The notes: a model not told the origin generated them from the sequence alone. A stretch of 64,000 bases of DNA from Microbacterium sp. No. 7 (GCF_001314225.1 NZ_CP012697.1:2666001-2730000); one strand, 5' to 3'; shown: positions 49,963-59,661, counted from the stretch's first letter. Translations and numbers: made by a program.

Positions 49963-50292
49963 TCAGATGGCGAACCCGAGCGCCCGCATCATGTCCCGGC
50001 CGTCGTCGGTGATGCGCTCGGGGCCCCACGGCGGCATCCACACCCAGTTGATGCGGAACTGATCGACCACGTTGTCCAGCGCCTGCGCCGTCTGCTCCTC
50101 GAGCACGTCGGTGAGCGGGCATCCCGCAGAGGTCAGCGTCATGTGGATGACGAGCGCGTCGTTCTCGTCATCCCAGCTGAGGTCGTAGATGAGGCCCAGG
50201 TCGACGACGTTGATCCCCAGCTCGGGATCCATGACGTCCTTGAGCGCCTCGGTGACCTCGTCGTACTTCTCGGGGGTGAGGGTCGTGGTCAT
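49963..50292 (-). CDS. sufT: MIP18/DUF59-type Fe-S assembly factor
   Basis: 109 residues. DUF59 core VMDPELGINVVDLGLIYD and the conserved Cys in LTSAGCPLTDVLEEQ. SufT-like proteins help mature Fe-S proteins. It is 9 bp downstream of sufC. TAGGAT on the minus strand (50304-50299), 6 nt before the ATG and overlapping the sufC stop, could give a separate leaderless message. Confidence 0.9.
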   Translation of the reverse strand: MTTTLTPEKYDEVTEALKDVMDPELGINVVDLGLIYDLSWDDENDALVIHMTLTSAGCPLTDVLEEQTAQALDNVVDQFRINWVWMPPWGPERITDDGRDMMRALGFAI

Positions 50293-50301
50293 GAACCGAT
50301 C

Positions 50302-51066
50302 CTAGGCGTCCGCCGTCTCGGTGAGGTAGCGATCGTAGCCTTCCTCCTCCAGACGCTCGGCCAGCTCGGGGCCGCCCTCCTCCGCGATGCGGCCCGCGAC
50401 CATGACGTGCACGTGGTCAGGCTTGATGTAGCGGAGGATGCGCGTGTAGTGCGTGATCAGCAGCACGCCGAGGTTGGTCTGCTCCTTGGCGCGGTTGACG
50501 CCCTCCGAGACGATCTTGAGGGCGTCGACGTCGAGACCCGAGTCGGTCTCGTCGAGCACGGCGATCGCGGGCTTGAGCACCTCGAGCTGCAGGATCTCGT
50601 GCCGCTTCTTCTCGCCGCCGGAGAATCCCTCGTTGACGTTGCGCTGCGCGAACTTCGGGTCCATGCGGAGGTTCTTCATGGCCTCCTTGACCTCCTTGGT
50701 CCACGTGCGGATCGAGGGCGCCTCGCCGTCGATCGCGGTCTTCGCGGTGCGCAGGAAGTTCGTGACCGTCACGCCCGGGATCTCCACGGGGTACTGCATC
50801 GCGAGGAAGAGGCCGGCGCGGGCGCGCTCGTCGACCGACATCTCCAGCACGTCTTCGCCGTCGAGCGTGATCGTCCCGCCCGTGACGGTGTACTTGGGGT
50901 GGCCGGCGATCGTGTAGGCGAGCGTCGACTTGCCGGAGCCGTTGGGGCCCATGATCGCGTGGGTCTCCCCCGTGCGCACGGTGAGATCGACACCGTTGAG
51001 GATCGGGGTCTCGCCCGCCTCCGTTTCGACCGTCACGTGCAGGTCGCGGATCTCGAGAACAGCCAT
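50302..51066 (-). CDS. sufC: Fe-S cluster assembly ATPase SufC
   Basis: 254 residues. Walker A GPNGSGKST, SufC signature FSGGEKKRHEILQL, Walker B IAVLDETDSGLDVDAL and the switch His in LLITHYTR. Cytosolic ATPase that works with SufB and SufD as the scaffold complex. It is 1 bp after the Rieske gene. Confidence 0.96.
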   Translation of the reverse strand: MAVLEIRDLHVTVETEAGETPILNGVDLTVRTGETHAIMGPNGSGKSTLAYTIAGHPKYTVTGGTITLDGEDVLEMSVDERARAGLFLAMQYPVEIPGVTVTNFLRTAKTAIDGEAPSIRTWTKEVKEAMKNLRMDPKFAQRNVNEGFSGGEKKRHEILQLEVLKPAIAVLDETDSGLDVDALKIVSEGVNRAKEQTNLGVLLITHYTRILRYIKPDHVHVMVAGRIAEEGGPELAERLEEEGYDRYLTETADA

Positions 51067-51067
51067 G

Positions 51068-51418
51068 TCAGATTCCTTCGTTCACTTCTTGGGTCACGTC
51101 TTTGGTGACGGAGGGGTCGATCAGCACGTCGTCGCCGTCGATCGTGACTTCGTAGACGGGCACCGGCTCGAACGCCGGGAGATTGCGCGGGTGTCCGGTC
51201 CGCAGCGAGAAGGCCGAGCCGTGGGCCCAGCACTCCAGCGCGTCGCCCTCGACGAAGCCGTCGGAGAGCGACACGTCGCCGTGCGTGCAGCGATCGCCGA
51301 TCGCGTGCACCTCACCGTTGCCGTCGAGCACGACGGCGATGGCGACGCCGTCGACCTCGATCCGCACCGCGGTGTCGGTCGTGAGGTCGCTGAGGCTCAG
51401 AACCCGCTGGACGGTCAT
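51068..51418 (-). CDS. Rieske-type [2Fe-2S] ferredoxin in suf operon
   Basis: 116 residues. The cluster ligands are CTHGDVSLSDGFV (Cys-x-His) and CWAHGSAF (Cys-x2-His), as in non-heme oxygenase ferredoxins (NirD/BphF-like). A gene of this kind is common in actinobacterial suf operons, presumably supplying electrons during assembly. ATG 51418 overlaps the sufD stop (ATGA). Confidence 0.93.
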   Translation of the reverse strand: MTVQRVLSLSDLTTDTAVRIEVDGVAIAVVLDGNGEVHAIGDRCTHGDVSLSDGFVEGDALECWAHGSAFSLRTGHPRNLPAFEPVPVYEVTIDGDDVLIDPSVTKDVTQEVNEGI

Positions 51419-52596
51419 GCATCGGCTCCGCTGGCGAGCTCTTCCTCGATCGCGGCCGTGAGCTCCTCCTCGAGGGCGGGGATGCCGGTCTTCTGCGCGA
51501 TCTCGCCGAGGAAGCCCAGCACGACCAGGCGGCGCGCCTCGTCCTCGGGGATGCCGCGCGCCTGCAGGTAGAAGAGCTGCTCGTCGTCGAAGCGGCCGGT
51601 CGCGCTCGCGTGCCCCGCGCCCACGATGTCGCCGGTCTCGATCTCCAGGTTCGGGATCGAGTCGGCGCGGGCGCCCTCGGTCAGCACGAGGTTGCGGTTC
51701 GCCTCGTAGGAGTCGGTGCCCGTGGCGTCCGGGCCGATCAGCACGTCGCCGATCCACACGCTGTGCGCCTCGGCGCCCTGCAGGGCGCCCTTGTACAGCA
51801 CGTCGCCGACGGTGTGCGGCCCCTTGTGGTGCAGGTAGACCTGGCTCTCCAGGTGCTGGCCGCCGTCGGCGAACGACAGCCCGTAGAGCTTGCCGTCGGC
51901 GCCGGGGCCGGCCAGCTCGACCGACGGGTTCACCCGCACGACGCCGCCGCCGAGGCTCACGACGACGTGGGTGAGCGACGCGTCGCGGTCGACGCGCGCC
52001 TGGTGCGCCGACACGTGCACGGCGTCGTCGTCCCAGCGCTGCACCGTCACGAGGTTCAGCGCCGCGCCGTCGCGCACGATGATCTCGACGTTCTGCGCGT
52101 ACTGCGCCGTTCCCGAGTGGTAGAGCAGCACGGTCGCGCGCGCGTGCGGCAGCGCCTCGACGATCACGTGGGCGTGGGCGAGCCCGCCCGTGCCCGTGAC
52201 GTCGACGCGCACGGGCGCGTCGAGCTCGGCGTCGGCGGGGATGCGCACGTGCAGCGCGTTCGCGGCGTGCTTCCAGGCGAGCGCGCTCGGCAGGTCCTCG
52301 GGGCGGAAGTGCTCGCCGCGCACGGCCGCGTCGTGACCCATCGATGCGACGATCACGCCCTCGGGCACGCCGTCGGTGCCGTACGCGACGGCACCCTCGG
52401 CCGTGGGCTCGTCGGCCAGCAGGGCCTTCAGCCGCGCGACGGGCGTGTGCTTCCAGTTGACCTCGCGGCCCGTCGGCTGGCCGAAGTCGGCGGGGTCGTA
52501 CGAGGTGGGGCGCTCGGAGCGCGTCTGCACCGGGACGAACGCGGCGGCAGGGTCGATGTGCCCCTCGCGCGCGGGGGCTGTCGTGGCGGTCGTCAT
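51415..52596 (-). CDS. sufD: Fe-S cluster assembly scaffold SufD
   Basis: 393 residues with the right-handed beta-helix core and the C-terminal SufBD motif (SIPNLEIETGDIVGAGHASATGRFDDEQLFYLQARGIPEDEARRLVV in part). Partner of SufB and SufC. The start ATG 52596 overlaps the sufB stop by one base. Confidence 0.95.
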   Translation of the reverse strand: MTTATTAPAREGHIDPAAAFVPVQTRSERPTSYDPADFGQPTGREVNWKHTPVARLKALLADEPTAEGAVAYGTDGVPEGVIVASMGHDAAVRGEHFRPEDLPSALAWKHAANALHVRIPADAELDAPVRVDVTGTGGLAHAHVIVEALPHARATVLLYHSGTAQYAQNVEIIVRDGAALNLVTVQRWDDDAVHVSAHQARVDRDASLTHVVVSLGGGVVRVNPSVELAGPGADGKLYGLSFADGGQHLESQVYLHHKGPHTVGDVLYKGALQGAEAHSVWIGDVLIGPDATGTDSYEANRNLVLTEGARADSIPNLEIETGDIVGAGHASATGRFDDEQLFYLQARGIPEDEARRLVVLGFLGEIAQKTGIPALEEELTAAIEEELASGADA

Positions 52597-54014
52597 CAGC
52601 CGACGGATCCTTCCATGCCCATCTCGATGAGCTTGTTGAGCTCGAGGGCGTACTCCATGGGCAGCTCGCGGGCGATCGGCTCAATGAAGCCGCGCACGAT
52701 CATCGCCATCGCCTCGTCCTCGGGCATGCCGCGCGACTGCAGGTAGAACAGCTGCTCCTCGCTCACCTTCGAGACGGTCGCCTCGTGGCCGAGCTGCACG
52801 TCGTCGACGCGGATGTCGATCGCCGGATACGTGTCGCTGCGCGAGATGGTGTCGACGAGCAGCGCGTCGCAGCGCACCGTGTTGGCCGAGTGATGCGCGC
52901 CTGCATCCACCCGCACCTCGCCACGGTAACCGGCGCGACCGCCGCCGCGCGCGATCGACTTGGAGACGATCGACGACTGCGTGTAGGGCGCCTGGTGGAT
53001 CATCTTCGCGCCCGCGTCCTGGTGCTGGCCGGGGCCCGCGAAGGCGACCGACAGCGTCTCGCCCTTGGCGTGCTCGCCCACGAGGAAGATCGACGGGTAC
53101 TTCATCGTCACCTTGGAGCCGATGTTGCCGTCGACCCACTCCATCGTCGCGCCCTCGTGCGCGACGGCGCGCTTGGTGACGAGGTTGTAGACGTTGTTCG
53201 ACCAGTTCTGGATCGTCGTGTAGCGCACGCGCGCGTTCTTCTTCACGATGATCTCGACGACGGCCGAGTGCAGCGAGTCGCTCTTGTAGATCGGGGCCGT
53301 GCAGCCCTCGATGTAGTGCACGTACGAGTCCTCGTCGGCGATGATGAGCGTGCGCTCGAACTGGCCCATGTTCTCGGTGTTGATGCGGAAGTAGGCCTGC
53401 AGCGGGATCTCGACGTGCACGCCCTTCGGCACGTAGACGAACGAGCCGCCCGACCAGACGGCCGTGTTGAGCGCCGCGAACTTGTTGTCGCCCGCGGGGA
53501 TGACGGTACCGAAGTACTCCTCGAAGAACTCGGGGTGCTCGCGCAGCGCCGTGTCGGTGTCGAGGAAGATGACGCCCTGCGCCTCCAGGTCCTCGCGGAT
53601 CTGGTGGTACACGACCTCCGACTCGTACTGCGCCGCGACGCCCGCGACGAGACGCTGGCGCTCGGCCTCGGGGATGCCCAGGCGCTCATACGTGTTGCGG
53701 ATGTCCTCGGGGAGGTCCTCCCACGACTGCGCCTGCTTCTCGGTGGAGCGCACGAAGTACTTGATGTTGTCGAAGTCGATGTCGCTGAGGTCGGCGCCCC
53801 ACGTCGGCATGGGCTTGCGCCCGAACAGCTGCAGACCTTTCAGGCGCGTCTTCAGCATCCACTCGGGCTCGCTCTTGAGCGCCGAGATGTCTCGCACGAC
53901 GGCCTCGCTCAGACCGCGCTTGGCGCTCGCGCCGGCGGCGTCGGGGTCGTGCCAGCCGAACTCGTACACGCCGAGGCCTTCGAGCTCCGGGCGGTCGATC
54001 AGCACATCGGACAT
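52596..54014 (-). CDS. sufB: Fe-S cluster assembly scaffold SufB
   Basis: 472 residues from ATG 54014, behind a perfect AAGGAGG. Conserved blocks [26 protein letters not shown] (with the persulfide-accepting Cys region), [11 protein letters not shown] and the C-terminal [17 protein letters not shown]. Scaffold for cluster assembly. No SufR repressor gene precedes it; upstream is ctaA on the other strand. Confidence 0.96.
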   Translation of the reverse strand: MSDVLIDRPELEGLGVYEFGWHDPDAAGASAKRGLSEAVVRDISALKSEPEWMLKTRLKGLQLFGRKPMPTWGADLSDIDFDNIKYFVRSTEKQAQSWEDLPEDIRNTYERLGIPEAERQRLVAGVAAQYESEVVYHQIREDLEAQGVIFLDTDTALREHPEFFEEYFGTVIPAGDNKFAALNTAVWSGGSFVYVPKGVHVEIPLQAYFRINTENMGQFERTLIIADEDSYVHYIEGCTAPIYKSDSLHSAVVEIIVKKNARVRYTTIQNWSNNVYNLVTKRAVAHEGATMEWVDGNIGSKVTMKYPSIFLVGEHAKGETLSVAFAGPGQHQDAGAKMIHQAPYTQSSIVSKSIARGGGRAGYRGEVRVDAGAHHSANTVRCDALLVDTISRSDTYPAIDIRVDDVQLGHEATVSKVSEEQLFYLQSRGMPEDEAMAMIVRGFIEPIARELPMEYALELNKLIEMGMEGSVG

Positions 54015-54131
54015 GAGCTTCCTCCTTATGGACCCGAACGGTGTCATCCGTCCCGGCATTCCCTTGCTCTCGGGAGTGGACGAGAGAGGATGCCGCTTGC
54101 CGGGCCACATTCACGGCACGTGCATCGCGCC

Positions 54132-54187
54132 TAGACTGGGCTGGACGACGGTGCCCTGCGGCGGCCCTCGTCCAGCATCCAAGTCTA
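54132..54187. promoter_or_regulatory. Face-to-face promoters, sufB/ctaA
   Basis: TAGACT on the plus strand (54132-54137) would drive ctaA, and TAGACT on the minus strand (54187-54182) would drive sufB. Between them is an inverted repeat GCTGGACGA (54140-54148) / TCGTCCAGC (54168-54176). Both 5' leaders would be over 100 nt and would overlap each other by about 30 nt. Confidence 0.55.
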
Positions 54188-54256
54188 CAGGCAACGCCCG
54201 ACCCGGGCATGGCCGTGCGCCCCACCCGGGCGCGTGTTACGAGGGGGGCGACGCGC

Positions 54257-55192
54257 ATGAGCGACGCACGGACCATCGACCGACCGCGCGGACGCTCCGC
54301 CGCCTGGCTGCCCGAGCGGGTCGACGGGCGCATCCGGCTGCTCGCGTGGCTGAACCTCATCGGCAACGTCGTCATCATCGGCACCGGCGGCGCCGTGCGG
54401 CTCACCGGATCGGGCCTCGGCTGCCCCACGTGGCCGATGTGCACGCCCGAGTCCCTCGTGCCGACCGCCGCGCTCGTCGACGACGGCATCCACTCGCTCA
54501 TCGAGTTCGGCAACCGCATGATGAGCCCGATCCTCGGGATCCTCGCGCTCGTGCTGCTCGTCCTCGTGTGGCGGCTGCGGGAGAGCCGCCGCGACCTGTT
54601 CGTGCTCGCGTGGATCATCATGGGCGGCATCGTCGCCCAGGCCGTCGTGGGCGGCATCACGGTGCTGACGGGGCTCAACCCGTACATCGTCGGCTTCCAC
54701 TACATCGCGTCGCTCGTGCTCGTGTGCGTCTGCACGGTCGTGGTCGTCCGCTGCCACGACGGGGCCGGCGCCCGCGAGCGGGCCGTCCCCGCGTGGTTCG
54801 CCGTCCTCAGCCACGTCACGGGGCTCGCCCTCGCCGTCACGATCGTGTTCGGCGTGCTCACGACCGGATCCGGCCCGCACTCGGGCGATGCGACCGTCGT
54901 GCGCGACGGCTTCGACGCCTCCCTGCTCGCGCACGTGCACTCGTGGCCCGGCTACATCCTCGCGGGGCTGGTCCTCGTGCTCACGATCGCGGCGTTCGCG
55001 CTGCGGCTGCCGCCGCGCGCCTGGCTCGTCGCCCTCGCCGTCGTGATCGCCGTACAGGTCTTCGTGGGCGTGTGGCAGGCGCGCGAGGGACTGCCGCCGC
55101 TGCTCGTCGGCGTCCACATGGTGCTGGCCGCGATCTCGGCGTCCGTCTACACGGTCGTCGTGCTGCGCCTGAAGAGGCGCGTCGCGGGCTGA
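54257..55192 (+). CDS. ctaA: Heme A synthase (COX15 family)
   Basis: 311 residues, eight membrane helices. Conserved heme-ligand histidines appear in HSLIEFGNRMM, GFHYIASL, HVHSWPGY and LVGVHMVLA, and the CPTWPMC pair of cysteines is present in the first loop. It oxidises heme O to heme A for cytochrome oxidase. ATG 54257 follows GAGGGGGG. Its usual partner ctaB lies 3.3 kb away, beyond a TRAP operon. Confidence 0.93.
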   Translation: MSDARTIDRPRGRSAAWLPERVDGRIRLLAWLNLIGNVVIIGTGGAVRLTGSGLGCPTWPMCTPESLVPTAALVDDGIHSLIEFGNRMMSPILGILALVLLVLVWRLRESRRDLFVLAWIIMGGIVAQAVVGGITVLTGLNPYIVGFHYIASLVLVCVCTVVVVRCHDGAGARERAVPAWFAVLSHVTGLALAVTIVFGVLTTGSGPHSGDATVVRDGFDASLLAHVHSWPGYILAGLVLVLTIAAFALRLPPRAWLVALAVVIAVQVFVGVWQAREGLPPLLVGVHMVLAAISASVYTVVVLRLKRRVAG

Positions 55193-55300
55193 GCCGCCGG
55201 CCGTCTCCCCGGCGGTCTCTCGGCCGCGATCCGGAGGACTCCGCGCGCCCTCGACCGCACCGTACGACGCGTCGCCCCTCGCTTCGCAGTGCCCGATTTC

Positions 55301-55345
55301 TTCTGAACGAAATATAGTTTGTACGTAAAGTGCAATAGGGTGGGC
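55301..55345 (+). promoter_or_regulatory. AT-rich promoter region of TRAP operon
   Basis: An AT-rich patch with TATAGT (55313-55318) and the near-palindrome TTTGTACGTAAA (55318-55329). The first resembles a -10; the second could be a regulator site. No regulator gene is adjacent, so assignment is tentative. Confidence 0.4.
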
Positions 55346-55394
55346 ACGACCGCGCGAACGTGCGAGCGAGATCGACGACGATCGGAGGCCGAGG

Positions 55395-56459
55395 TTGAGG
55401 ACACACACCCGTATTCGGCGAGGAGCGCCCGTTGCGGCGCTCGCGGTGGGCTTGGCGCTGATCGCGTCAGGATGCACGGCGGCCGGCGAGAAGGACGGAA
55501 CCGTCACGCTCGTCATGGCCGACGGCTTCTCCGCGAAGCACCCCGTGGGCAAGGGCGGATCGCAGGTCTTCCTCGAGTACATCCGAGAGCACGGGCCCGC
55601 CGTCGGGCTCGAGCTCGACTACTACGGCGCCGGCCAGCTCGGCAGCCAGGCCGACATGCTGAACCTCGTGCGCACGCGCGCCGTCGACATCGGCTACCTC
55701 GTGCCGTCGTATCTGGCCAACGAGGTGCCGCTCACGGGCATCGGCGACCTGCCGGGTCTCGCGGAGGACACGTGCGAGGCGAGCGACATCATCGCCGGCA
55801 CGATGCGGCCGGGTGGCTTCGTCTATGAGAACGAACTGCACGCGCGCAACATCCAGGTGCTGTGGGGAGGACTCATCGCCGATCTCGAGGTGATCACCTC
55901 GACGCAGCAGATCACGACGCCCGACGATCTGCACGGCCTGCTCATCCGCAGCGCGGGCGGCATCAGCGACCGCGTCATCTACGGTCTCGGCGCCGCACCC
56001 GTGCAGCTGCCCTCCGGCGACATCTACGAGGCCGTCGCGCGCGGCACCGTCGCGGGCCTCACGACCTCCCCGTACGTCATCAACGCGTACGGACTCGTCG
56101 ATGAGATCGGCTACAGCACGGCGGGTGCCAACCTGGGGGCGACGAGCTTCTACCTCACGATCAACCACGAGGCGTGGGAAGAGCTCGACGAGGCGCAGCA
56201 GGCGGTGCTGGTCGAGGCGTCCGCGCTCGCACACGACGGCACGTGCGAGACGCTCGCCGAAGCGAACGCCGGCGCGACCGGCACGCTCGAAGACGCGGGC
56301 GTGGTCTTCACTCCCGTCGACGACAGCAATCGCGCCCAGTGGAGCGGAGCGCTGGAGAACATCCGTGAGAGCTGGGTGAGCGACCTGGAGAGCGTCGGCA
56401 TCCCCGCCGGCGACGCTCTCGCCGATGTCGAGCAGCGTCTGACAGGAGGAGACCGATGA
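55395..56459 (+). CDS. dctP: TRAP transporter substrate-binding protein DctP
   Basis: 354 residues with a lipoprotein signal (basic start RTHTRIRRG, hydrophobic core, lipobox IASGC). DctP fold: KHPVGKGGSQVFLEYI, ELDYYGAGQLGSQADML, GGLIADLEVITSTQQITTPDDL (in part), GLTTSPYVINAY. It binds an organic acid outside the cell. The start is TTG 55395 (GGAGG upstream at 55384), uncommon. First gene of dctP-dctQ-dctM. The ligand is unknown; the conserved Arg of sialic/dicarboxylate binders would be in LLIRSAGG. Confidence 0.9.
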   Translation: MRTHTRIRRGAPVAALAVGLALIASGCTAAGEKDGTVTLVMADGFSAKHPVGKGGSQVFLEYIREHGPAVGLELDYYGAGQLGSQADMLNLVRTRAVDIGYLVPSYLANEVPLTGIGDLPGLAEDTCEASDIIAGTMRPGGFVYENELHARNIQVLWGGLIADLEVITSTQQITTPDDLHGLLIRSAGGISDRVIYGLGAAPVQLPSGDIYEAVARGTVAGLTTSPYVINAYGLVDEIGYSTAGANLGATSFYLTINHEAWEELDEAQQAVLVEASALAHDGTCETLAEANAGATGTLEDAGVVFTPVDDSNRAQWSGALENIRESWVSDLESVGIPAGDALADVEQRLTGGDR

Positions 56460-57178
56460 ACGCCACCGCCCCGACCGCTCACGCCGAGACCGGCGTCGAA
56501 CGCACGCCCTTCGGCTATATCACCGCAACGCACCCTCGGCTCGACCGCATCCAGAACGCGATCTCGGCCGTGTGCGCCGTCATCGCGAGCATCGCGATCG
56601 TGCTCACCACGATCCTCGTGATCGTGGGCATCGTGGCGCGCGCCGTCTTCGACGCGCCCATCGGCTGGTCGGTCGCCTTCATCGAGATGTACCTTCTGAC
56701 CGCGACGGCGTTCTTCGGGATCGTCGCCGCCTATCGCGGCGGCGCGCACATCGCCGTGGTCAGCCTGTTCAACAGGATGCCGGAACGCGCGAAGAAGCCG
56801 CTGCTCGTGCTCAGCTACGTGGCCGTGCTCATCGGGCTCGGCTCCCTGTTCTGGGCCGGCATCTCGGGCACGGCGTACGCGATCGCCATCTCGATGGGCC
56901 CCGTGCCGGGATCGTCGGAACTGCTCATCCCCGGGTGGATCATGCAGATCATCGTGCCGATCTCGATGGGACTGGGAATCGTCGTGGTCGGCATCGACCT
57001 GGTCCGCGAGGTCTTCTCTCCCTGGGACGCGCCGCGCACGAACTACGAGCCCGGCGATGACGTCGACGAGGCGATCGCCGCGGTCCCCGTGCTCACCGAC
57101 GACGCGTTCGACACCGACGCGCCACCGACGACCGCCGTGACGCAGATTCCCGGTGGCCGCAAGAAGGGAATCCGCTGA
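56456..57178 (+). CDS. dctQ: TRAP transporter small permease DctQ
   Basis: 240 residues with four membrane helices (about 35-60, 72-95, 115-135, 155-178), matching DctQ, and hydrophilic extensions at both ends longer than usual (C-terminus rich in Asp/Thr). It bridges DctM and DctP. ATGA overlap with dctP. Confidence 0.88.
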   Translation: MNATAPTAHAETGVERTPFGYITATHPRLDRIQNAISAVCAVIASIAIVLTTILVIVGIVARAVFDAPIGWSVAFIEMYLLTATAFFGIVAAYRGGAHIAVVSLFNRMPERAKKPLLVLSYVAVLIGLGSLFWAGISGTAYAIAISMGPVPGSSELLIPGWIMQIIVPISMGLGIVVVGIDLVREVFSPWDAPRTNYEPGDDVDEAIAAVPVLTDDAFDTDAPPTTAVTQIPGGRKKGIR

Positions 57179-58461
57179 TGCTCGCGCTGATGCTCCTGGC
57201 CGTTCTCGTCGTCCTCATCATGCTGCGCGTGCCGGTCGCCTTCGCGATCCTCGTCGCCGGCCTGGTGGGCCTCATCGCCCAGTTCTCCGCCGAGGGCGTC
57301 GTCGGCGTCATGGAGGTGATCCCCCTCGGCTCCGTGCAGAGCCTGTCGCTGACGGCGATCCCGCTGTTCATCCTGATGGCGCACTTCATGCTGCTCTCCG
57401 GAATGATGGATGCCCTCTTCACGACCGCCCGCACGTGGTTCGGGCGCCTGCCGGGCGGCACCGGCGTCGCGTCGATCGCGGCCGGCGTCGGCTTCTCGTC
57501 GGTCTCGGGCTCGTCGACAGCGGCGGCCGCGACCCTCGCCCAGACAACGACCAAGCAGATGATCCGCGAGGGGTACCGTCCCGAGACCGCGTCGGGCATC
57601 GTGGCATCGGTCGGCACGCTCGCCGGAATGATCCCGCCGAGCGTCATCCTGGTCTTCTATGCCATCACAGCCGAGGCCAACGTCGGCGACATGATCATCG
57701 CGGGCCTCGTGCCGGGCATCATCATCGCGGCGGCGCTGCTGTTCACGATGTACCTGCCGGCGATCCTGCGCCGCGTGACCCTGCCCTCGGGCGAGGCCAC
57801 CGACTGGTCGAGCAAGCTCAAGAGTCTCGCGAACGCGCTGCCGATCTTCGCGATCTTCATCGTCGTGATCGGCCTCATCTTTCTCGGCATCGCGACGCCG
57901 ACGGAGTCGGCCGCCGTCGGCGCCCTCGCGGCGTTCGTCTACGCGGCGCTGCGCGGCAAGGCCACGCTCTACGGCATCTGGCATTCGCTCCTCGACACGG
58001 TGAAGTCGACCGGCATGATCTTCGCGATCGTGATCGCCGCGCACGTCTTCGGCTACGCGTTCGCCAAGACCGGCAGCACGGCGGAGCTCGTCGCGTGGGT
58101 CGGCGGGCTCGACGTGCCGCCGCTCGTCATCATGCTGATCCTGCTGGTGCTCTACATCGTGCTCGGTTTCTTCATGGACCAGCTCGCGATCATCGCGCTC
58201 ACGGTGCCCATCGTGCTGCCGCTCGTCGTGCTGCTGGGCTATGACGCGGTGTGGTTCGGCGTGTTCATCGTGCTCATGGGCGAGATCGGCCTCATCACGC
58301 CGCCCCTCGGCCTCAACATCTTCGTCGTCGCGCGTTCGGCGCGACGAGACACGGTGGAGGTGTTCCGGGGTGCCGCGCCGTACGCGATCGCGATGGCGAT
58401 CGTGGCCGTGGTCTTCATCCTGTGGCCCGAGATCGTGCTCTGGCTGCCGAACGCGATGTAG
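57178..58461 (+). CDS. dctM: TRAP transporter large permease DctM
   Basis: 427 residues, about twelve helices. Family motifs: ALMLLAVLVVLIMLRVPVAFAI, GVGFSSVSGSSTAAAATLAQ, GMIPPSVILVFYAI, and GEIGLITPPLGLNIFVV near the end. Sodium-coupled uptake channel for the DctP ligand. Its ATG shares the last base of the dctQ stop. Confidence 0.93.
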   Translation: MLALMLLAVLVVLIMLRVPVAFAILVAGLVGLIAQFSAEGVVGVMEVIPLGSVQSLSLTAIPLFILMAHFMLLSGMMDALFTTARTWFGRLPGGTGVASIAAGVGFSSVSGSSTAAAATLAQTTTKQMIREGYRPETASGIVASVGTLAGMIPPSVILVFYAITAEANVGDMIIAGLVPGIIIAAALLFTMYLPAILRRVTLPSGEATDWSSKLKSLANALPIFAIFIVVIGLIFLGIATPTESAAVGALAAFVYAALRGKATLYGIWHSLLDTVKSTGMIFAIVIAAHVFGYAFAKTGSTAELVAWVGGLDVPPLVIMLILLVLYIVLGFFMDQLAIIALTVPIVLPLVVLLGYDAVWFGVFIVLMGEIGLITPPLGLNIFVVARSARRDTVEVFRGAAPYAIAMAIVAVVFILWPEIVLWLPNAM

Positions 58462-58483
58462 CGCACTCCCGCCAGCAACACGT

Positions 58484-58517
58484 TGCGGCCGGTCCCTCAC
58501 ACGAGGGGCCGGCCGCA
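58484..58517. terminator. Bidirectional terminator dctM/ctaB
   Basis: 15-bp stem with one G-T wobble (58484-58498 / 58503-58517) and an ACAC loop, between convergent genes. Confidence 0.85.
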
Positions 58518-58534
58518 CTGGCCTGCTCAGACGG

Positions 58535-59461
58535 TCAGAACGGGAGCAGCGGGTCGATCGCGATCGCCACGAACAGCAGCGTGAGGTAGGTGATCGACGC
58601 GTGGAAGACGCGCATGGGCTTGATCTGCTCGCCGCGCACCGAGCGGTTGTAGAGGATGTGCGACTCGACGACGAACCAGCCGCCGAAGACGAGCGCCGAG
58701 ACCGTGTAGACGAGTCCCATGGGCGCCACGGGGATGAGCAGCAGCGACGCGGCGAGCGTCGCCCAGGCGTAGAGGATGACCTGCAGGCCGACCTGCGTGC
58801 TGTCGCGCGTCGCGCCGAGCATCGGCACGTCGACGTCCTCGTAGTCGTCCTTGTACTTCATCGACAGCGGCCAGTAGTGCGGGGGCGTCCAGAGGAAGAC
58901 GACGAGGAAGAGGATCCACGGCGCCCAGGTGAGCGATCCCGTGACGGCCGACCAGCCGATGAGCACCGGGAAGCAGCCGGCGATGCCGCCCCACACGATG
59001 TTCTGCTCGGTCCGGCGCTTGAGGATCATCGTGTAGACGACGACGTAGAAGAAGATCGCGAACGCGCTCAGCGCCGCGGCGAGCCAGTTCGTCGTGACGG
59101 CGAGCCAGACGGTGGACGCCACGGCCAGCACCCACGAGAAGACGAGCGCGGCGCGCGGCGAGACCTCGCCCGTGACGATCGGCCGGTTGTCGGTGCGCGC
59201 CATGTGCGCGTCGATGTCGCGGTCGAGGTACATGTTGAACGACGCGGCGGAGCCCGCGCTCAGCGATCCCCCGATGACGGTCGCGAGCACGAGCCACAGG
59301 TCGGGCATGCCCTGCTGCGCGAGGATCATGACCGGCACGGTCGTGACGAGCAGCAGCTCGAGCACCCGGGGCTTGGTCAGCGCGACATAGGCGCGGATCG
59401 TCCTGCCGATGCGGCGACGCGTGGTCGCCGAGTCCGTTTCGGGCGCGCGCGTACTCGTCAT
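58535..59461 (-). CDS. ctaB: Protoheme IX farnesyltransferase (heme O synthase)
   Basis: 308 residues, seven to nine helices of the UbiA superfamily. The first Asp-rich motif is [19 protein letters not shown] and the second is [14 protein letters not shown]. It adds the farnesyl group to heme b, giving heme O for CtaA. ATG 59461 follows GGAGGTGG. It is divergent from tkt, the standard actinobacterial arrangement. Confidence 0.95.
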   Translation of the reverse strand: MTSTRAPETDSATTRRRIGRTIRAYVALTKPRVLELLLVTTVPVMILAQQGMPDLWLVLATVIGGSLSAGSAASFNMYLDRDIDAHMARTDNRPIVTGEVSPRAALVFSWVLAVASTVWLAVTTNWLAAALSAFAIFFYVVVYTMILKRRTEQNIVWGGIAGCFPVLIGWSAVTGSLTWAPWILFLVVFLWTPPHYWPLSMKYKDDYEDVDVPMLGATRDSTQVGLQVILYAWATLAASLLLIPVAPMGLVYTVSALVFGGWFVVESHILYNRSVRGEQIKPMRVFHASITYLTLLFVAIAIDPLLPF

Positions 59462-59661
59462 GTGAACTGGCCACCTCCGGGGTCCCGCCAAGTCTAGGCC
59501 ATGGCCCGGTTCCCCGCCCCTCCGTTCCGCGCCCCTTCGATATGCTGTTCGGGCGCCCGTGGCCGACACCCCTTCACCTCCAGACCCGGCCTCCCGTCCA
59601 GATCCAGCTTCCCGGAACGGGGGGCGAGTCGCCCGCGGCGCTCGAATGAAAGGCGACCGAC

